Shown here: positions 49,720 through 59,737 of the stretch, in pieces
Position numbering within the stretch: position 1 is the first letter of the stretch
Layout of the letters: the number at the start of each line of letters is the position of its first letter
Assembly: GCF_026262505.1 (NCBI RefSeq)
Contig: NC_067206.1
Coordinates: 33,371,896-33,435,895 of the forward strand
DNA: 64,000 bases
DNA from: Trichomonas vaginalis G3
Lineage: Eukaryota; Parabasalia; Trichomonadida; Trichomonadidae
Reading direction: 5' to 3'
The notes under the pieces: model-generated
Seen by the model: the letters and a program-made list of their open reading frames with translations, nothing else
The model's database searches: none
Told to the model about the DNA's origin: nothing
Translations under genes and position numbers: made by a program

Positions 49720-50211
49720 TATAAATTGTTTTTGTTTTGCTATTCGATTAATTTTTTTGTTTTTTCTCATATCTCATATTAACCTCATTTAGAACCTTTT
49801 AATTGAATAATAAATTGAATTAAATGGTTCATAATGCTGACATGTCTACTTCAATTTATTCAAGCTTAGAGTATTGAATTCATAAATGAAAAATTGATCA
49901 ATTTTCCAAACATCGAATGATATATTATCGAAGGGAACTAGCTATACATTTCAATTATTGATTAATTACATATATGAAACGTGGAATTTTCGAAAAATAA
50001 TTTGGAAATTAAACCCAATTAACTACGCAAAGTCTCCCTATCATTTTTCTACCTCAGTATTGAATGAACCTCTATCAAAAATTTGAATTATAGACTTTAC
50101 GAAGGGAGATTTCAAAAATTAATATTCAAAAAGAAAAGATTCCAAATTAATGAAAGATTAACATGTTTTTATAGTATTTTCTCTATTTGCTGAAAGTAAA
50201 AGATTTAAAAT
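49720..50211. other. intergenic region between convergent genes, nothing recognised
   Basis: About 490 AT-rich bases with no feature seen. Confidence 0.5.
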
Positions 50212-53200
50212 TTAATGACAAATCCATCTTATAAATCTTGCAATGAAGAATAGTACGCATCCAACAAGTACTATTATACTTGTTATACGTGGAATGTAAT
50301 ACCACATTACAGATGAAATGGTGCTTGAAAACCAATTCATTAATGTAAACATAGAGATAGAAAAAGCATCATGATTATTGGCAGATCTTAGGTATGGTAA
50401 TTGAAAGATTCCAAAGCTGTATGCAGCGGCCATAACAGCAATTGCAGGCGTTCTATCTGAATTATCACCAATAAAAATAACTGCAACGATACCAGCTGCC
50501 AAATAAAGGAGTCCCATTTGAAATTTGAAAATAGTATAACAAGTTGAATCTAAATAGTCACAACCAACACACATGCCGTACAAAATAGCGAATACTACTC
50601 CTAAAATTACATGCAGCATTGATACAAACTTTCCCATTCCTTTGTAATGATAAACCCATAAACAATTGCAGCAAAATCCTCTGTAAAATGGTGCGGCAAG
50701 GGCTAGAGCCATATCAAAATAAGTAGGATCATCACTACCGTCTGCATCATCACATTCATAATCGAATTCATCTGAGAACCATATTAGAATAATATAAAAT
50801 AATGGCAATGCATGTACAAAATACATATAATATATTTGCACATAAGATACAATTAACATTCCAACAGGTATCATTAATAAATAAAAACTAATAGCATGAT
50901 AAAAGCCTTCTGATGATGCAACTGATCTCATCATAAGTGGAATTAGGATTGAAAAAGATCCTATGGCAACCGATTGTAAATATTTGAATACAATCATTGG
51001 AATACCACCAATAATCATTAAGCCTGTGAACAATATATATGCAAAGTTTGCTATTGTAAATAAAATTCTCAAATCACTTAGTACACACATATCAATTAAA
51101 ATTGTTATTCCGGCTCCAACCAAGGCGAATAACGGAGGATACGAACTGAACTTTCCCCAAGAGCCAAATTGCCATCGGAAATTAACCTCAAAACCGGATT
51201 TATGATCCTCAATGTATTCTTCGTAATAATGATTATAATAATAATTTGAAAAATCACTACTATTATAATCAGGTGATATACCTTGTGGATAATGATACTC
51301 GTCATCATCATAGATGCCAGGCGCGATGATTGTTCCAACAAGAATTCCTCCTAATCCTAAGAAAATACACCAGAATACACTATTGTTGAGAGCACAATTA
51401 TGCCTGATAGCTTTTGTAAACAAAACATATCCAGCCAATGCTGCTATGCCTACAAGTACAGTCATGCTTATCCAACCAATAACTGCCCAAGTTTCAGATC
51501 TTACTTTAAGATAAAGGAATGCTGCACTTCCATTAGCAATCCAGAAACATCCCCATGCAAAAATAAATGAGGGTCCATAATAATTATCTGATATGAAACA
51601 AGCCCATGGAACATTAAATGCACCAAAACCAATTCCAGCACCTATTACATATAATCCTGCAGTTATTTGAAGATAATATAAGACAAATCCAACAAGAAGA
51701 ACAACAATTGAAAGATAATGATATAGTAAGGTTAATGGTTCTCCATCATTTTCGTTAAAAATAAAATAAAATATAACTATACTCATAATTGCTGCAGCAC
51801 AAAATGCAATGTCATAATAAAAAGCATCAAGATATGATTTAGCATTTCTTGAGTTATAAATAAATATTCCAATAACACCAACAAACGCATCTAATGTTGT
51901 AAGAATAGGAGTAGCCCATTCATATTCCTTGCCAGTAAATAATTCGCAATCGAAATCGAAATCCGTGGCTTTATTTGGCTCCAAAAAGCAAATGGTCATT
52001 GCCTGCAATGATGATGCTAATAATGCAAGAATCGGCCATTTCTCAAGAATACAATTACCAATACTAAGTCCAACAGCAAAACTACCCAAATAAAAACTAA
52101 AGAATTCTTTCTGAAGCTCTGAAATCATTATTGATGAAAGAAAAGCCAAGAAACCAATTGCTATACCTTCAATACCTCTAAACACTAAGACAATAATTGG
52201 ATTATCAAGATATCCTACAATTGCTGTTGAAATAATAAAAATGATGTTAAACACCATTAACTGCAATTCTCGATTTTCGAAGATGAAAATATATTTATAA
52301 TCTAAACAGATCTTAAACAAAACTGTAATAAGAGATGCAAATGCTGCACCAAAGAGAGGAACAGTATGATATATCATAACATAATAATCATCTTTCAAGT
52401 TGCATTTTCCAACTACTGCTGCGCCAATTGCTATTGCTGATAAACAATAAATTATTGTGTTAAAGAATTCGTTATCGGATCTTAAATCAAAATCAAGTAT
52501 ATAATGATCGTTGTAGAAAATGACACAAATAATCATACTTAATATATACAGACCTAAAACACTTGCGCCAACAATGAACCAAATAAAAGGTGTTGTCATC
52601 AGATACAATACCGCTGAAAATCCATTGACAAACCAAAACAAACTCCATGAAAATGCCATCGTTGATACTGGATTGGCTTTTCTAAGAATGAAATAATGAT
52701 CCCAACAAAGGAAAAATAGACCTGATCCACTTGCTACTGCCATTAGATAAAATCCAATCGTATCTTTCAATCCTAAACCAATTCCGCATCCAATAAAATA
52801 CAAAATGTCTGACAAAATATAATAGTAAATTGTAAATCTTTCCCATATTTCATTTGTAAAGAATCGGAAAATAATTGTGAAAACAATCAATGGAGAAATG
52901 AAAGTTATTGTATATTTGAAAATAGATAAATAATCATAATTAAATCGATATAATCCAATCCAAAATGTAATAGATCCAATAAATGCATGAACTATGAATG
53001 TAGCTATTGTTTGAACAACATAAATATCATTTGATTCTTTATAAAATATATAACGAGAGAGATCAATTTCTTTGTAATTATTGTCATTAGAGACCCAGAT
53101 CAATAAACCTTGTAAGAAAGGAATAATACAAATAATTTTGATCCAATGAACTCCGATTGTTCTGAACAAGAAAATTCCCAAACCGAAGAAAACAAAATAA

Positions 53201-54546
53201 ACAGCTAAATATGTCTTATATTTCTTCTTTGATGCAACTTGTCTTAATGTCATTGGATAAACAAAAGACATTATGCCAACAACAAAACCTTGAAGTGTTC
53301 TAATTAATAAATGCAAAGGAACTACTTTGGGTGAAAAATGAAGTCCAATTGTTAATCCAACAAAAACTAAGTCAATGACAGAAATTAAAATTCTTTTGTC
53401 AGAAATAAAGAAAATAGTTTTCTCGTCTTCGTCACATAATAGTTTCATAAACATATAAACAAAAGGAGGAATAGAAGCTCCAAACATTGGTAAAGCATAG
53501 AACAAAATATTCTTTGTCGTTTCAAATTCATAAGGAGATGAACAAACCATTGGTCCTGAAAGAGTAATTCCACCAATAACAATCAATAAACATAGTAAAT
53601 GGAAGCCAAACTTCGTCATTTTGACTCCTCCTTCAGCTGAGCCTGATGAAATAAGATCGCTGAATTGTTCATCTGAATTATCTTTTTTGAAATATTGGTA
53701 AAACTTTCTTTTGCTTTTATTGATCTCTTGCCAGTTGTTATTGGCACTCTTTCGTATGTCTGCAGCTCGTTGGCTCTCGTTGGCAATTTCAACATCAATT
53801 CCGTCATCAAATTCTTCTAATTCAAAAATTTTTTGATGTCCTGATTTGAAAGTATTGATATCGTTTTGTATATCATTGATCTGTTTCTCTGCAGTTTCGC
53901 CTTCTAACTCAATCTGAGGCTTTTCGGTACTTAAATTTTGGATATTTTTGTTTGTTTGCCTAATTTCAGCTTTCTTCTGGTCAATGAGATTTCTGAGCCT
54001 CTGAATCTCTGCGGCTTGCTCTGGAGTTGCTCCTAATCTAAGATCGCATTGATCATTTTGTAAATTTGTTAGAAATTGCTCCATTGATGCTAATACGGAG
54101 AGTTCTAGTACGGTATTCGCCTTTTTAATGAATTCGTGAATGTTAACAAGTTTGTTGTCGAACTTAATTTTCAGATATTTAAAAATTTTGAATTTATATA
54201 CTTTTAATATCTTAGAATCTTGGTTATCAGGGATCTGAACCGTTTTTAATTGGTCAAGGATCTTAATGGATTCATCATAAGTAAGCTCGTTCTCCTTTAA
54301 AACGGTTTTTATTTGATTTATATCTTTGTATACTGTGAAAAATGTTCCATCTTGAATAAGTTCTTTAGGACTTTTAGTTTCTGCTTTAGCTTCTGAATGT
54401 TGTTCTGTAGTTGACGAAGATACAGATTCTGATTGCTTATTTTCGCTGGTAATTGAGTTTTTGGTACTAATAGTTGTACTATAAGAATAATAATCTGATG
54501 AATCACTTATAGACTCTGACGCAGGCCGCTGAATAGCCGTGGTCAT
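50212..54546 (-). CDS. giant membrane protein: coiled coil plus three tandem MFS-like modules
   Basis: 1444 residues. The N-terminal 300 are polar, Ser/Gln-rich, with a coiled coil near 175-250. Three membrane modules follow (about 310-680, 685-1045, 1050-1444), each with about a dozen hydrophobic segments. A first-half anchor repeats: RILISVIDLVF..LQGFVVGIMSFVYPMTLRQVAS; RELQLMVFNIIF..IEGIAIGFLAF; LRILFTIANFAY..LQSVAIGSFSILIPLMMRSVAS. A second-half anchor also repeats (FLCWDHYFIL..SLFWFVNG; NVPWACFIS..CFWIANG; QLPYLRSAN..TLMNWFSS). This resembles sugar-porter MFS folds, far diverged. Most transport motifs are gone, so transporter, sensor or scaffold are all possible. The neighbour at 55024 is a one-module paralogue. 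Confidence 0.85.
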   Translation of the reverse strand: MTTAIQRPASESISDSSDYYSYSTTISTKNSITSENKQSESVSSSTTEQHSEAKAETKSPKELIQDGTFFTVYKDINQIKTVLKENELTYDESIKILDQLKTVQIPDNQDSKILKVYKFKIFKYLKIKFDNKLVNIHEFIKKANTVLELSVLASMEQFLTNLQNDQCDLRLGATPEQAAEIQRLRNLIDQKKAEIRQTNKNIQNLSTEKPQIELEGETAEKQINDIQNDINTFKSGHQKIFELEEFDDGIDVEIANESQRAADIRKSANNNWQEINKSKRKFYQYFKKDNSDEQFSDLISSGSAEGGVKMTKFGFHLLCLLIVIGGITLSGPMVCSSPYEFETTKNILFYALPMFGASIPPFVYMFMKLLCDEDEKTIFFISDKRILISVIDLVFVGLTIGLHFSPKVVPLHLLIRTLQGFVVGIMSFVYPMTLRQVASKKKYKTYLAVYFVFFGLGIFLFRTIGVHWIKIICIIPFLQGLLIWVSNDNNYKEIDLSRYIFYKESNDIYVVQTIATFIVHAFIGSITFWIGLYRFNYDYLSIFKYTITFISPLIVFTIIFRFFTNEIWERFTIYYYILSDILYFIGCGIGLGLKDTIGFYLMAVASGSGLFFLCWDHYFILRKANPVSTMAFSWSLFWFVNGFSAVLYLMTTPFIWFIVGASVLGLYILSMIICVIFYNDHYILDFDLRSDNEFFNTIIYCLSAIAIGAAVVGKCNLKDDYYVMIYHTVPLFGAAFASLITVLFKICLDYKYIFIFENRELQLMVFNIIFIISTAIVGYLDNPIIVLVFRGIEGIAIGFLAFLSSIMISELQKEFFSFYLGSFAVGLSIGNCILEKWPILALLASSLQAMTICFLEPNKATDFDFDCELFTGKEYEWATPILTTLDAFVGVIGIFIYNSRNAKSYLDAFYYDIAFCAAAIMSIVIFYFIFNENDGEPLTLLYHYLSIVVLLVGFVLYYLQITAGLYVIGAGIGFGAFNVPWACFISDNYYGPSFIFAWGCFWIANGSAAFLYLKVRSETWAVIGWISMTVLVGIAALAGYVLFTKAIRHNCALNNSVFWCIFLGLGGILVGTIIAPGIYDDDEYHYPQGISPDYNSSDFSNYYYNHYYEEYIEDHKSGFEVNFRWQFGSWGKFSSYPPLFALVGAGITILIDMCVLSDLRILFTIANFAYILFTGLMIIGGIPMIVFKYLQSVAIGSFSILIPLMMRSVASSEGFYHAISFYLLMIPVGMLIVSYVQIYYMYFVHALPLFYIILIWFSDEFDYECDDADGSDDPTYFDMALALAAPFYRGFCCNCLWVYHYKGMGKFVSMLHVILGVVFAILYGMCVGCDYLDSTCYTIFKFQMGLLYLAAGIVAVIFIGDNSDRTPAIAVMAAAYSFGIFQLPYLRSANNHDAFSISMFTLMNWFSSTISSVMWYYIPRITSIIVLVGCVLFFIARFIRWICH

Positions 54547-55023
54547 TCTCTAAAACTTAGACCTAAAAAAAAAAGTCGTATGTTTTGAAATCGAAAGATA
54601 ACAAGATTCTTTTTAGTGGAATAATATACTAATCTGAAACTGAAATGAAATTTGTTGAAAAATCATGATTTTCGGTAAAACCATGATGTAAACTTCTCAA
54701 AAAGTAGTTATCGTTAAAAAATGAATGCGACTTTTTCAGATATTTCTCTTTCTTCTTTCAAAATAACCTTAAATAGAAATATTAAAAACAAATTCATTAA
54801 GAATACTGGTGATAAATCGGAATATTGAAAAAAAAAGTTTACCATCACCATTTCTAGTCTGAGAAAAGGCCTCATATTTAGGTCATAGATAGAATAGATC
54901 ATCAGAAGCTAAACTTGAGACCTAGGTGTAAAATTGTGCAAATTTCCAAAGATGAGAAAAATTATGAAAAATAATTCAAGAAAGAATCTTTAAAATAAAC
55001 ACAAAGTATAATGAATGTTAATA
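54547..55023. other. intergenic region upstream of the triple-MFS gene
   Basis: About 480 bases. On the minus strand ACGACTTTTTTTTTT lies about 30 bases before the ATG at 54546; almost the same sequence precedes the paralogue. Nothing else is seen. Confidence 0.55.
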
Positions 55024-56889
55024 TCAGAGTATTGTATGGCATGTGTCGAGTTTGAAGAAAGTGAGATAAAGTGAGAAAAAGATAATTATTACAAGAATGA
55101 TACTAAGCCATACAAATGACAAGTGATATAAGCTAAGATTAGTGAGTATCGCTGAAGAAATTGATGTGGAAAGCCAATACAAGCCCCAATAAAAACCAAA
55201 TGTTTTTGGTCTCATTCGAGTTCTTGTTTCGTAATAAGGAAGCCAAGGCAACTGTAACAGTCCAATGCCGTTAGAAAATGACATGATCATAAGTCCATAA
55301 TAATCTTTGTGTAAAATAATCAAAAGAGTTCCGATAAAAGCGAAAACAAGACAAGGAATAGAAACAATAATCGATGCTAATCCAAATGTATTATCGCTCC
55401 TCATGCGAAGAATAATCAAAAAGACACAAAAAACGAAACTTCCAACAACAAATGGAATAATGAATCTGACATTATCCAATGGATTGGAGTAAACACGTGA
55501 AATCAATGTCCATAATGTGAAAGGACCGAGGAATGGCTGAAGAATATGCAATCCTATGACAAGAAACTCTAAATGGAACTTAAAATCAACTCGAAATTCG
55601 AATTTCAAGTTGACAAAGTTGAAAGAGCTTTTGCTTATGAACCAGATTAGGATTGTTTGGAGGCCTGGGAAGATAACAATATAAAGAGGCCACTTCTGTT
55701 GTAATGGGACACAAAAAATGACTCCGAATGCAAGAAAAACTAAGAAAAATGAAAACAAATACAAAGGTTGCTTTGTTTTTCCGAGTTGGAAGAGCGAAAC
55801 AGGATAAACAATAGATAAAAACCCAACAATAAGTCCCTGAAATGCTCTTATAACTAAGCATGCTGCCATTTCTGTATTGAAGAAATAATATAAAATTATT
55901 AACCCAATAAGGACCAAATTAAGTATCGAAATGAGTACCCTTCGATCACTCAAAAAGAATATGGTGTCAAAATTCTTATTATCCAAGAGTCTTTTGGTAA
56001 ATACAAATAATGCACAAGATAAGAAAGCTCCAATGTAAGGTAAGAACCAAAATAGTAAGAAATACTTGGAATCGGTGTCATTTTCAAATGGATGGACACA
56101 AGTGAAAATTCCGGAAATTGAAACTGCGCCAAGTAAAATTATTAAAGTGTAAAGGGTTAATCTAAACGTACTAATATATTTTTGATGAAAACCACCGAGT
56201 AAAACAGAGAGGTGTGAGCAACATGGTTCGCCATCTGTATCTTCATACTTGGCTTTCTCTTCATTTGTAAAATCTAACTCTTCTTGGGCTAGGTTTGCAT
56301 CATGCTTGCTATTAGCTAACTCAATTCTCTTTTCAATTATAATTTTTTTATTTTTTTTGTATAATTGTTCTTTGCGCTCACATTCATCTTGTAGTTTTTG
56401 GTACTCAGCTGCTTTTGCATTCGCTGCCTCTTTCTTTTGATTAACTTCCTGTTTCAAATTATTATTTTCGGTATTTTTCTCATTGTATTCAGTGTTTAAG
56501 ACTCGGAATTCGTTTTCGGCAGTTTCTAATTCTAACTTATGGTTTTGAATTATTTGTTCAGTATTATTGACTAGAACTTCATCCAAATCATTACGAATAG
56601 TAAGAAGTGGAGTTGCATGTTGAAACCCGTAAGCTGTATCGAGGAATGCCTTAAAATCTTCGACTTTATTTGCTAAATCTACGTTGGCATGTTCAATAGT
56701 ACCGAATTTCATTTCTTTTTCTCTGCATTGTTTGTAAAGGAGGTGCCATTCATTAATATCAAGTTTTAAATAGTCAAGATATCTTTCATATTCAGTTTCA
56801 AAAACATCATAAAATAGATCGTCTTGAATCTTTCTGTGCGCTTCGTTAGCTGTAAGTTCAACATTTGACTCTCCAAGTTGGAATGTCAT
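55024..56889 (-). CDS. coiled-coil plus single MFS-like module, paralogue of the 1444-residue protein
   Basis: 621 residues from ATG 56889 (MTFQLGESNVEL); the longer frame to 56988 starts at GTG and is not needed. Residues 1-225 are polar and end in a strong coiled coil (EQLYKKNKKIIIEKRIEL). A dozen or so hydrophobic segments follow, with the same anchors as the large protein: FFLSDRRVLISILNLVLIG, IRAFQGLIVGFLSIVYPVSL and LLQLPWLPYY..WGLYWLSTS. It looks like the ancestral unit from which the three-module gene grew. Tandem position and shared 5' T-run support recent duplication. Function unknown. Confidence 0.82.
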   Translation of the reverse strand: MTFQLGESNVELTANEAHRKIQDDLFYDVFETEYERYLDYLKLDINEWHLLYKQCREKEMKFGTIEHANVDLANKVEDFKAFLDTAYGFQHATPLLTIRNDLDEVLVNNTEQIIQNHKLELETAENEFRVLNTEYNEKNTENNNLKQEVNQKKEAANAKAAEYQKLQDECERKEQLYKKNKKIIIEKRIELANSKHDANLAQEELDFTNEEKAKYEDTDGEPCCSHLSVLLGGFHQKYISTFRLTLYTLIILLGAVSISGIFTCVHPFENDTDSKYFLLFWFLPYIGAFLSCALFVFTKRLLDNKNFDTIFFLSDRRVLISILNLVLIGLIILYYFFNTEMAACLVIRAFQGLIVGFLSIVYPVSLFQLGKTKQPLYLFSFFLVFLAFGVIFCVPLQQKWPLYIVIFPGLQTILIWFISKSSFNFVNLKFEFRVDFKFHLEFLVIGLHILQPFLGPFTLWTLISRVYSNPLDNVRFIIPFVVGSFVFCVFLIILRMRSDNTFGLASIIVSIPCLVFAFIGTLLIILHKDYYGLMIMSFSNGIGLLQLPWLPYYETRTRMRPKTFGFYWGLYWLSTSISSAILTNLSLYHLSFVWLSIILVIIIFFSLYLTFFKLDTCHTIL

Positions 56890-57269
56890 TGTGTACTGAA
56901 AATGTTGAAAAAAAAAAAAGTCGTAGAACTCAGAAAGCCAAAGTTTTGATTCATTTAGCATTTCGATATAATGAATGTAATGATTCACAATTCCTCTGAA
57001 AAAGTTCGAAAACTTGGTTGCAAATGGATCTGAATGTGAACAAGTTTTCGAACTTTCTCGAGAGAATAGGAGCTTACAAATATCCTATTCCCTCTCTGAA
57101 GCTGAGAAATTTCACTCAAATAGTTATGTGTATAGATTGCGTAGGTCGAGCCATTTTTTTATTCAAATTTTTTAGAAACAATTTTTTATAATATTTAATA
57201 TTTATTAGTATAAATCAACGAAATGATATTTTCCAAAAATTGTATACGATTCAGAAATTTTTTACAAAA
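56890..57269. promoter_or_regulatory. divergent intergenic region with long inverted repeat
   Basis: It separates the MFS-like gene from the nucleotide-sugar transporter. CGACTTTTTTTTTTTT lies upstream of the MFS-like gene. The perfect 16-bp inverted repeat at 57001-57056 and a second one (GAATAGGA/TCCTATTC, 57064-57090) lie in the middle. Confidence 0.6.
57001..57056. repeat. 16-bp perfect inverted repeat, 24-base loop
   Basis: AAAGTTCGAAAACTTG (57001-57016) is exactly complemented at 57041-57056. It sits centrally between two divergent genes. It may be a regulator binding site, a fold-back remnant or a hairpin RNA. Confidence 0.85.
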
Positions 57270-58307
57270 ATGGGCTTAGGCACTCCCTTCCTTATTGTTG
57301 GTTCTATGGCTACATCAACATCATTAATCTTGCTAAACAAATACGTCATGCAAAATTATGGCTTCAGATGGCCAATCTCTTTGTCCACATTTCATTTCTT
57401 ATGCACTTGGGGTGTTCTTGAATTGCTTTGCTCGCTTAAGTTTTTTGAACGTGCCACTAGCATGCCTCTTAAAATGAGACTTACTTGCGCTTTCGAAAGT
57501 GTTGCCGGAATTATTTTTGCAAACTTTTCTTTGAAATTGAACTCGGTCGGCTTTTACCAACTCACCAAACTTCTTTGCATTCCAGCAATGGTCGCTACAA
57601 ACTACTTTGTTTACAACAAAAAGACACCATTTAGAACTCTTTGCACTTTAGCAGTTTTACTTGTTGGAGTCGGACTTTTCACCGTCAATGAAGTAAGTGT
57701 CAACCTCCCAGGTACCATCGTTTCCATGATTTACGTATTTTTCAATGTTGTTTTCCAAATCCAAACAAACGTTATTTCTAACACATACCACATTAGTGGC
57801 CCATCATACCAACTTGCTAACTCACTTCCAATGACAATTATCAGCTTTTTCTGCGCAATATTCTACGAAGTCCCAGGAAGCAACTCAATTTTAATGCATC
57901 CATTTAAACCAATGGAACTCTTCTGGATTTTCATGACAGGCATGATCGCAGTTTGGGCAAACGTCTTCGGAATTTCTATTATCGGAAAAGCCTCTGCAGT
58001 TACATTCCAAGTCGTTGGCCATGCAAAGACAATCCTTATTTTCGTCTTTGGACTCATTTTCCTTGACTCAAATGTTGAAGAAACAAACGAACAAAGAATT
58101 AAGAAGATTGGCGGTTTAGTTTTAGGTATGATTGGTACAATTGCATATTCAGTATTCGAAATGCAGGATAAGGCTGCTGCAAAGAGAGCTGATGAAGAAA
58201 AATTAGCAAATGAAAAGGCAATTCCACTAATTAACACTGATGAAGAATTCAAAGAAGCTGAGGAAGAGGAAGAAAAAAAGGGAAAGCTCAATGAAGAGAA
58301 TAAATAA
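57270..58307 (+). CDS. nucleotide-sugar/triose-phosphate translocator family (SLC35E-like)
   Basis: 345 residues from ATG 57270, preceded by TCAGAAATTTTTTACAAAA. About ten membrane segments. TPT-family features: SLILLNKYVMQNYGFRWP near the start, FANFSLKLNSVGFYQLTKLLCIPAM, and the late motif ASAVTFQVVGHAKTILIF, which is the conserved TPT substrate-site region. Closest to SLC35E3-type Golgi/ER nucleotide-sugar carriers. The tail is highly charged (EEFKEAEEEEEKKGK) and cytosolic. Substrate not known; it would feed glycosyltransferases such as the exostosin at 25099. Confidence 0.88.
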   Translation: MGLGTPFLIVGSMATSTSLILLNKYVMQNYGFRWPISLSTFHFLCTWGVLELLCSLKFFERATSMPLKMRLTCAFESVAGIIFANFSLKLNSVGFYQLTKLLCIPAMVATNYFVYNKKTPFRTLCTLAVLLVGVGLFTVNEVSVNLPGTIVSMIYVFFNVVFQIQTNVISNTYHISGPSYQLANSLPMTIISFFCAIFYEVPGSNSILMHPFKPMELFWIFMTGMIAVWANVFGISIIGKASAVTFQVVGHAKTILIFVFGLIFLDSNVEETNEQRIKKIGGLVLGMIGTIAYSVFEMQDKAAAKRADEEKLANEKAIPLINTDEEFKEAEEEEEKKGKLNEENK

Positions 58308-58796
58308 CCAAATTCACCTTAATTACATCAATTTAAGAATAAAATGTTGATTATTACTTTAAATGAGCTATTTATTGCATTTTCGAGCTTTTTCAGACAT
58401 AAACTATTAGTCATCATGCATTTTTTTTTATCAAATCTCATAAAATTAAATAAAGAATTTAAACTCAATAAAAGCCAATCATTAGTGAAAATTTCAGGAA
58501 TTTACAACACAGTTCTGCATGCTGTACTCTAAAAAACAAAAAATGCTGAAATTCAAAATTTAATATTTGAGTATGTATCTCTTGCATTGCTAAAATCTAA
58601 TTGATTGTAGAGGTAAAGTTGATCTGTCTGTAAATGCAAGTAAAATTTTCATTAATTTGGAAAATTTTGTTTAATTATTAGGATTAAAAGTACTATATTG
58701 TGTATTTATAGACAGAAAATATTTTATAATAGTATCTAAAATCTCTTTATAATAAAAAACCAGTTTTTGATTTCTATAAACTAAATTTACCAAGAT
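58308..58796. other. intergenic region between convergent genes, nothing recognised
   Basis: About 490 AT-rich bases with no credible frame or repeat. Confidence 0.5.
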
Positions 58797-59135
58797 TTAG
58801 CAGATATAAATCTCAACTTCTCCTGGCCACTTGATAGTATCAACGTTCTGGTTGGTTACTTCGTGCTCTTCAATAGCCTTTCCTTCTTTGTTTTCTTCAT
58901 AAGATGTAACTTGAGCCTTCCATGAGTTTAATACTTCTCCACTTCCAATTGTTTTGACAAGGTCATCAATCTTAGCACGATCGCCTCTGAATGTTGCAAT
59001 AACTTTATTCTTATCATCTGTGCAATTTGTAGCACCAGCTTCGATTCCACGCTTTATGGCTCCACGCATAATTGTTTGGCGGAACATTGCATATTGTACA
59101 TGACCATGGAATGTGAAATAGGCTGTAGCAGACAT
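58797..59135 (-). CDS. acylphosphatase-like protein
   Basis: 112 residues. GHVQYAMFRQ (11-20) matches the acylphosphatase signature GxVQGVxFR with the phosphate-binding Arg19. Asn37 in GATNCTDD sits 18 residues later, as Arg23 and Asn41 do in the animal enzyme, and VIATFRGDRAKIDDLV fits the following strand and helix. Acylphosphatases hydrolyse carboxyl phosphates such as 1,3-bisphosphoglycerate. The usual GV after VQ is YA, and the C-terminus is about ten residues longer with a distinct ending, so activity is likely but not certain. ATG 59135. Confidence 0.85.
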   Translation of the reverse strand: MSATAYFTFHGHVQYAMFRQTIMRGAIKRGIEAGATNCTDDKNKVIATFRGDRAKIDDLVKTIGSGEVLNSWKAQVTSYEENKEGKAIEEHEVTNQNVDTIKWPGEVEIYIC

Positions 59136-59737
59136 CTGAATTGGTCAGTTCACTTTTCTTAACACTAAATCATCGTTTATTAAATTCAATTCTTTGAGTC
59201 ATCTCAGTGAAATATTTCAAAAGTCAATTCGACTAAAATCTCCATTTAAAATCCTGCTTTGAAACAAAATGAATTCCTTCTATATTTATCATCTACATTG
59301 ATACATGTCTTTAGTTCCATATAAAAATTAAAAATCACAGATATCTTTTTTAAACCAATGAAATATTCAAATTTCATTAGAATCCCATGTATTTTTATAA
59401 TGTATAAGTTCCAAATATATTTTCAATTATCATCCACATTCATTTATAGTTATGAATGTTGCAATTCCCAGAAAAAGAATATTTTATTTCATTAAAAAAT
59501 GCTATGCATCATGTCTATGCTAGATTTTCTTATATTATTATATTAAAGGATAATAACATATGCTTACTTTCCATTTTATTCAAATTGAATCCAGTTTTTT
59601 TAAATGATATTTATTTAAAATAGAGTTAAATACATTAACTATAGTCCATTTATCGTTAACAATAGCTTTATTTTGCTGCCATTTTAAAAAAATCTCAATT
59701 AATAAAAAAATAACAAAACTTTATGAATAAATTACAA
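59136..59737. other. intergenic region, nothing recognised
   Basis: About 600 AT-rich bases lying 3' of the beta-helix gene and 5' of the acylphosphatase gene. No repeat or frame is recognised. Confidence 0.5.
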
